From an uncultured Planctomycetaceae bacterium (GTDB taxonomy: Bacteria > Planctomycetota > Planctomycetia > Planctomycetales > Planctomycetaceae): a stretch of DNA of 52,752 bases. Positions 48,881 to 52,752 of the stretch are shown one piece after another (position 1 is the stretch's first letter; the number at the start of each line of letters is the position of its first letter). The translations under genes and the position numbers were made by a program. Below the pieces are notes generated by a model, which was not told where the DNA came from, made no database searches, and was given only the letters and a program-made list of their open reading frames with translations. The stretch is taken from contig CAJWGB010000010.1 in the NCBI GenBank assembly GCA_913031625.1, positions 1 through 52,752 on the forward strand, given 5' to 3'.

Positions 48881-50167
48881 TCATCTTGCTGTGCGAAGCA
48901 TGAACGGTGTCACAATACAGCGAAAACCGGTATGGAATGCTCCCGTGTCTTCTTCGCCCTTCATTCGAGCGCTGACCCGGTAGCCAACACAATATTCGTC
49001 GCTGCACATAAATGAACCTCCTCGCTGGACCCGTTTGATGATGCCAGGCTCCTGAGGGTCGAAGCTTTCCTTCGGGCCAGGCGGGTTCTTTGGAGGGCTC
49101 ACCGTGTAATAGTCGGGCTGGTAGTAATCTGAGCACCATTCCCACACATTGCCACTCATGTCGTGCAGCCCATAGGCGTTGGCTGGGAAGGTTGCGACTG
49201 GCGCCGTTGATTTGAATCCGTCGACTCCTTTGTCATCCACAGGAAAGAGTCCCTGCCAGATGTTCTGGCGCCATTCTCCATTCGGCGTTCTGTCATTGCC
49301 CCATGGATAAGATTTGCCGTCGAGTCCTCCGCGCGCGGCGTATTCCCATTGTGCCTCCGTAGGTAGTGCGGCACCTCGCCATTTGGCGTACTCAACAGCG
49401 TCCAGCCATGTGACATGAACCACCGGATGATCCATGCGGTCATCAATCGTGCTCCTGGGGCCTTCCGGATGTTTCCAGTTCGCTCCTGGTATGTATTGCC
49501 ACCAGCTGTAAGCGCCTTTCTCCGGATCGATCTCATCCAGACTGTCGATTGGTCTGCTGCAGATGGAACCGGGTTTGTTGAATTCTTCCAGGATCTGTTC
49601 CGGACGCGGGAACCCAGGCTTAAGACTGCGCAGTTCAGGAGGCTTTTCCGGCAGTGTGACGTAGCCTGTGGCGTCGACAAACTCTTTGAACTGCGCGTTG
49701 GTCACCTCAGTTATGTCCATCCAGAAACCATCCAGCGCTACGGGATGAGGAGGCGTTTCATCAGGAGGTCCGGCGTCGCTTCCGATGATTCCAATTCCAC
49801 CGGGAATCCAGACCATTCCTTTCAGCCGATCACCGGCTGAATTGCCGAGGTCTTCGGGAGCGTCGTGAATCAGTGAAGACACAGTCTGGTCAGTTATTTC
49901 GTCTTTGAGCGCAGCAACGATTTTGGGATTCTCGAGAATTGAGGACTCGCGAATTACGGGAATTGGGGTTCCCAGCGCGTTGCAGGCAGTCATCGGCGTC
50001 TGCCTGCTTGTGTCCGCCCCGGGATCAGTTGTCTCGGCTGCGCCGGAGTCCGTGATGTTGCCGTTGAGATCCTCGCTCGTATCGTCTGGTTGAAAACTCC
50101 AGAGTGCAGCACCGAGTGCGGCAACACAAAAGACAAGAACAGCGATGGGGGTGTAGAAGTTATTCAT
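48881..50167 (-). CDS. membrane-anchored formylglycine-generating enzyme (SUMF1 family)
   Basis: A 428-residue protein. The start MNNFYTPIAVLVFCVAALGA (ATG at 50167) gives an N-terminal membrane anchor or signal (~8-25); upstream in-frame sequence is not supported. A Ser/Asp/Thr-rich linker follows. The FGE-sulfatase domain fills ~140-425: MVWIPGGIGIIGS, DGFWMDITEVTNAQFKEFVDATGYV, PVVHVTWLDAVEYAKWRGAALPTEAQWEYAARGG (in pieces), YGLHDMSGNVWEWCSDYY. The active-site segment GGSFMCSDEYCVGYR keeps both cysteines (Cys388, Cys393) equivalent to human FGE Cys336 and Cys341. It should convert a sulfatase Cys to formylglycine outside the cytoplasm. No sulfatase gene lies in the window. Confidence 0.88.
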   Translation of the reverse strand: MNNFYTPIAVLVFCVAALGAALWSFQPDDTSEDLNGNITDSGAAETTDPGADTSRQTPMTACNALGTPIPVIRESSILENPKIVAALKDEITDQTVSSLIHDAPEDLGNSAGDRLKGMVWIPGGIGIIGSDAGPPDETPPHPVALDGFWMDITEVTNAQFKEFVDATGYVTLPEKPPELRSLKPGFPRPEQILEEFNKPGSICSRPIDSLDEIDPEKGAYSWWQYIPGANWKHPEGPRSTIDDRMDHPVVHVTWLDAVEYAKWRGAALPTEAQWEYAARGGLDGKSYPWGNDRTPNGEWRQNIWQGLFPVDDKGVDGFKSTAPVATFPANAYGLHDMSGNVWEWCSDYYQPDYYTVSPPKNPPGPKESFDPQEPGIIKRVQRGGSFMCSDEYCVGYRVSARMKGEEDTGAFHTGFRCIVTPFMLRTAR

Positions 50168-50246
50168 TGTGCCGTGCGAAAAGTGCAGAACATCGTACGG
50201 GCCATTATGACGCAGAATGCGAGAATTTCGCCCGAAAACTGTGCAT

Positions 50247-51122
50247 TCAGAGCGCGGATGACGGGAACAGTCGTCGAATCGACTGGACGCCTCGAACGAC
50301 ATCTGCGTTTCTGTGATCACCGCCCGTTCGTTCTACGGAGACCCATCCCTGGTAGTCGGCTTCGGCAAGCGTTGGCAGCAGTTCGATCCACTCAACGATG
50401 CCGTCTCCGACAGCAACTTCAACACCTGCTCCGTCGACGTCACGGAGAGCATCGCGTCCCCGCACAAATCCCACGTGCTGGTAGAGGCTGCGATAGACGG
50501 GGATCACGGCTGCTCCGGTCATGATCGCAGTGGCTGGATCAAAGCTGATTTGCAGCGGGCCGCCCTTAACATCGGTCAGGAGCCGTTCAATTCTGCCGAG
50601 GTCGTAATTGGCGAGCTGGAGCGTGAGTGTACAGCCGACGTGGTTCCCATATGTTGTGAGTTCGTTCAGAAGCTCGCAAAGCATGGAGTACTGTTCAGAC
50701 TCTGACTTTTGGGCTGCAGGCGTGAGGATCCCGAGTGGGTCTTCGGAGCTGATCCCGGAATCAGAAAGTGGCGTCTGTTGCTCAGTTGGGTCCGGAATTC
50801 GACCGACGCGGATGATGAGCTTGTCGGTTTCGAAGTTGCGCACGATGCTCATGGATCGGCGAATGACTTCGATGCGCTGTTCAAGATATTCTTCGTCGAA
50901 CAGTGCCTGACGGGTGGGGCACGACAGTGCGGCGATATTCAGCCGATGCTCGCGGGCATAGAGCAGAATCTGGCGCTGAGCTGACGTTGTCAGGCCGGCA
51001 TTCTCCAATTCAGTGCGCGCATTCAGGCGAACTCCATCAACGGAAGCCTGTCCTGCTTCCACGATGGCTTTTTTGAGAGAACCGTGCAGATCTTCTGTTG
51101 CGGCACAAATTCGCAGTGACAT
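50247..51122 (-). CDS. sugar phosphate isomerase/epimerase-like TIM barrel
   Basis: A 291-residue protein of the AP endonuclease 2/xylose-isomerase-like barrel family. The start MSLRICAATEDLHGSLKKAI (ATG at 51122) is chosen since the longer frame to 51203 overlaps the divergent gene. Family features are ASVDGVRLNARTELENAGL, RLNIAALSCPTR, LIIRVGRIPD and the C-terminal VSVERTGGDHRNADVVRGVQSIRRLF (in pieces). The Glu of VERTGGD is a likely metal ligand. Members isomerise or epimerise sugars or inositol derivatives; many are uncharacterised. Its 5' end faces the Nif3-like gene across 52 bp. Confidence 0.82.
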   Translation of the reverse strand: MSLRICAATEDLHGSLKKAIVEAGQASVDGVRLNARTELENAGLTTSAQRQILLYAREHRLNIAALSCPTRQALFDEEYLEQRIEVIRRSMSIVRNFETDKLIIRVGRIPDPTEQQTPLSDSGISSEDPLGILTPAAQKSESEQYSMLCELLNELTTYGNHVGCTLTLQLANYDLGRIERLLTDVKGGPLQISFDPATAIMTGAAVIPVYRSLYQHVGFVRGRDALRDVDGAGVEVAVGDGIVEWIELLPTLAEADYQGWVSVERTGGDHRNADVVRGVQSIRRLFPSSAL

Positions 51123-51174
51123 GATGAGCGTTCCGAATACAAACTGGAATGCGCTATCATAGTGTGGGAAAGGG

Positions 51175-51981
51175 GTGAATCCGTTGCCGACTGCTGGAGA
51201 CATCGCGGGATTTTTGGATCAGCTGGCTCCTTCCGCTCTCGCGGAAGACTGGGATAACACCGGTCTGCTGGTTGGACGTCGGGAATCTGTCGTTACAGAC
51301 GTCTTAACGTGTCTCACGTTGACGCCCGATGTTGCGACCGAAGCGATCAAAAAGGGCGTGAGCCTGATTGTGACACACCACCCGGTCATGTTCCGGGCAG
51401 TCAGGCAATTGACGGGAGACACGGTTGAGGGGCGGATGTTGCTGGCTTTGATTGAGGCAAGGATCGCCGTCTATAGTCCTCATACTTCATTCGACAGTGC
51501 CCTTCAGGGAATCAATCAGCAGCTTGCGGAGGCATTCGGCCTGCTTGACGTTCGCCCGATTCGCCCGGATGCGATGGATGAGTCCATTGGAGCTGGACGG
51601 TGGGGCCACCTGCCCGAAGAGGTATCGCTTCCGGTTTTTCTGGCAACGGTTAGGTCCGGATGTTCGGCCAGATACCTTGAGTACTCGGGTATGAATCGAA
51701 GTACTGTGAAAACCGTGGCCGTTGCCTGTGGAGCCGCCGGAGAGTTTCTTGACGACGCGCGACGATTGGGATGCGACACATTTGTCACGGGCGAGGGCCG
51801 GTTCCATTCGGCCCTGGAGGCGCGGAACAATGGAGTGACTCTGATCTTCACGGGGCATTATTCGAGCGAACGCCCAGCCGTTGAATGGCTTGCGAATCGC
51901 ATCGGTTCGGAGTTTTCCGAGGTGACTTCAGTTGCCTCCGTCGAAGAACGGGACCCTCTGGAGTTGTACACCGATGAGTGA
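51175..51981 (+). CDS. Nif3-like dinuclear metal centre protein
   Basis: A 268-residue protein of the Nif3/YbgI (DUF34) family starting at GTG with an AAAGGGG site. Signatures are the N-terminal LAEDWDNTGLLVGRRES, the metal-site VTHHPVMFR, the middle YSPHTSFDSALQGINQQLAEAF, and the late FTGHYSSERPAVEWL. Homologues form hexamers with a dinuclear metal centre; GTP cyclohydrolase I type 2 has been suggested for some, but the true function is not settled. Its last 8 bp overlap the DUF983 gene, so the two are coupled. Confidence 0.92.
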   Translation: MNPLPTAGDIAGFLDQLAPSALAEDWDNTGLLVGRRESVVTDVLTCLTLTPDVATEAIKKGVSLIVTHHPVMFRAVRQLTGDTVEGRMLLALIEARIAVYSPHTSFDSALQGINQQLAEAFGLLDVRPIRPDAMDESIGAGRWGHLPEEVSLPVFLATVRSGCSARYLEYSGMNRSTVKTVAVACGAAGEFLDDARRLGCDTFVTGEGRFHSALEARNNGVTLIFTGHYSSERPAVEWLANRIGSEFSEVTSVASVEERDPLELYTDE

Positions 51982-52411
51982 GGATCAGCCGGTCGAGGAT
52001 CTGCCGAAAATCAGTCTTGGCAACGCGGTGTCGCGAGGGTTGCGGCTGCGTTGTCCGCTGTGTGGGGCCGGGCATCTGTTTGGCTCAGCGTTCAAAATGC
52101 ACGCTGAATGTGACGAATGCCGATTTCGTTTCGAGCGTGAAGCGGGCTATTTCCTGGGCAGTACCTATATTAACTATGGGGTGACTGCGTTGCTGGCGAC
52201 GGGCACGTATGTTGTCCTGCTGTTTGGTTTCGAGATCGAGAAGTCGTGGATCTTGCCGGGATTGCTGGCATTTTGCCTGATTTTTCCTCTCGTTTTCTTC
52301 CGGTTTGCCCGATCATTGTGGCTATCTCTCGATTGTTTCTTCGATCGAGTAGGTGCGGCTGAGGCTCAGTTTCGGCCGCCGGCTGAAAATCCAAAAAATA
52401 ATTCTGGATAA
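51974..52411 (+). CDS. DUF983 family protein
   Basis: A 145-residue protein. The ATG at 51974 overlaps the end of the Nif3-like gene and gives MSEDQPVEDLPKISLGNAV. The DUF983 signature is clear: RGLRLRCPLCGAGHLFGSAFKMHAECDECRFRFEREAGYFLGSTYINYG in pieces. It contains two CxxC knuckles (CPLC, CDEC) and then two membrane helices (~75-95 and ~100-122). The function of the family is unknown; the Cys pairs suggest a metal site. The rRNA promoter follows within 16 bp. Confidence 0.88.
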   Translation: MSEDQPVEDLPKISLGNAVSRGLRLRCPLCGAGHLFGSAFKMHAECDECRFRFEREAGYFLGSTYINYGVTALLATGTYVVLLFGFEIEKSWILPGLLAFCLIFPLVFFRFARSLWLSLDCFFDRVGAAEAQFRPPAENPKNNSG

Positions 52412-52426
52412 ACTCAGCCCGAAGTG

Positions 52427-52454
52427 TTGACATGAAATCGTGTCTAGATACACT
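52427..52454 (+). promoter_or_regulatory. probable rRNA promoter
   Basis: A perfect TTGACA (52427-52432) and TACACT (52449-52454) are 16 bp apart, ahead of 16S rRNA by about 240 nt. The TTGACA lies only 15 bp after the DUF983 stop. This spacing would give a long leader, typical of rRNA operons. Confidence 0.55.
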
Positions 52455-52549
52455 TCCCCGCTCGCCAAAAACGACTGGCGAACCCCGGTCTAAAACGGTT
52501 GTCTAACAGTAGTTGCGTAAGTGACGAAATGACGGTCGACTGACCACCG

Positions 52550-52563
52550 GATCTTTGACAATT
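52550..52563 (+). promoter_or_regulatory. boxA-like antitermination element in the rRNA leader
   Basis: GATCTTTGACAATT resembles the boxA sequence TGCTCTTTAACAATT of E. coli rRNA operons, which binds NusB-S10. It lies about 130 nt before 16S. It also contains TTGACA, but no convincing -10 follows, so a second promoter is less likely. Confidence 0.5.
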
Positions 52564-52608
52564 TGATTGAGATTGTGAGTCTGTGAGTTTTAGCTTAACG
52601 GGAGCGCA

Positions 52609-52630
52609 GCTGTCCTTTGACCGGGACAGC
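52609..52630 (+). other. hairpin in the 16S rRNA leader
   Basis: GCTGTCC (52609-52615) and GGACAGC (52624-52630) form a 7-bp stem with an 8-nt loop in the transcribed leader, about 65 nt upstream of mature 16S. It may take part in leader folding or processing. Confidence 0.45.
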
Positions 52631-52694
52631 GAACAGGTATCTCACTTTTCTTCTGCTGATAGCTGGTCTGTTTAGGCAGGCTGGTCTAAGCATA

Positions 52695-52752
<58 letters not shown>

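Noticed and set aside
50168-50320. 51-residue N-terminal extension of the formylglycine-generating enzyme
   Set aside because: It would bury the membrane anchor that begins at MNNFYTPIAVLV and reaches the neighbouring gene's end; the internal ATG gives a normal exported protein.
52555-52580. Second rRNA promoter from TTGACA at 52555
   Set aside because: No acceptable -10 lies 16-18 bp downstream, and the site fits a boxA element better.

Overview
The window reads as chromosomal DNA of a planctomycete (Planctomycetota, probably Planctomycetaceae-like). The grounds are the 16S rRNA 5' end at the right edge, the divergent EF-Tu switch I, the acidic extensions on ribosomal proteins S17 and L17, a sigma factor fused to helix-turn-helix domains, a formylglycine-generating enzyme, and the PHP and amidohydrolase families present. 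The assignment rests on reading and recall, not on a database search.

Left flank (1-14066) is accessory. It starts inside an efflux-type cassette of two tandem paralogous HlyD-family adaptors and a MacB-like permease, with starts overlapping upstream stops. A set of mostly unlinked genes follows: an EI24/CysZ-like membrane protein, a secreted TIM-barrel amidohydrolase, a DUF817 membrane protein, an ABC-2 type permease, a secreted Pro-rich protein of unknown function, a Tas-like aldo/keto reductase, a large secreted CehA/McbA-type PHP metallohydrolase and a small membrane protein. The gaps between them hold short palindromes and one CACAGAG-type repeat cluster.

The core (14767-47503) is an almost unbroken block of information-processing genes on the + strand. 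It begins with the HTH-fused sigma-70 factor. Next come tRNA-Thr(UGU), tRNA-Tyr(GUA), tRNA-Gly(UCC), tRNA-Thr(GGU), tuf, rpmG, tRNA-Trp, secE, nusG, rplKAJL and rpoBC. These run into str (rpsL, rpsG, fusA), S10 (rpsJ, rplCDWB, rpsS, rplV, rpsC, rplP, rpmC, rpsQ), spc (rplN, rplE, rpsN, rpsH, rplF, rplR, rpsE, rplO, secY, rpmJ) and alpha (rpsM, rpsK, rpoA, rplQ), and end at a strong intrinsic terminator. tuf sits at the head of the block instead of after fusA. rplX (L24), rpmD (L30), infA, map, adk and rpsD are missing from their usual places.

Right flank (47576-52752) holds a small HExxH putative metallopeptidase, a flavin-reductase-like protein, a membrane-anchored formylglycine-generating enzyme with both active-site cysteines, a sugar phosphate isomerase/epimerase-like protein divergent from a Nif3-like protein, and a DUF983 protein. 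It closes with an rRNA promoter, a boxA-like leader and the first ~58 nt of 16S rRNA.

The observations most worth a second look are the sigma factor with three HTH modules and no room for region 3; EF-Tu lacking the RGITI switch I sequence; S12 with Arg at the streptomycin-resistance position 88; an str-operon EF-G that resembles the EF-G2 class; the missing L24; the 62-nt rpsC/rplP overlap; and the acidic tails on S17 and L17.
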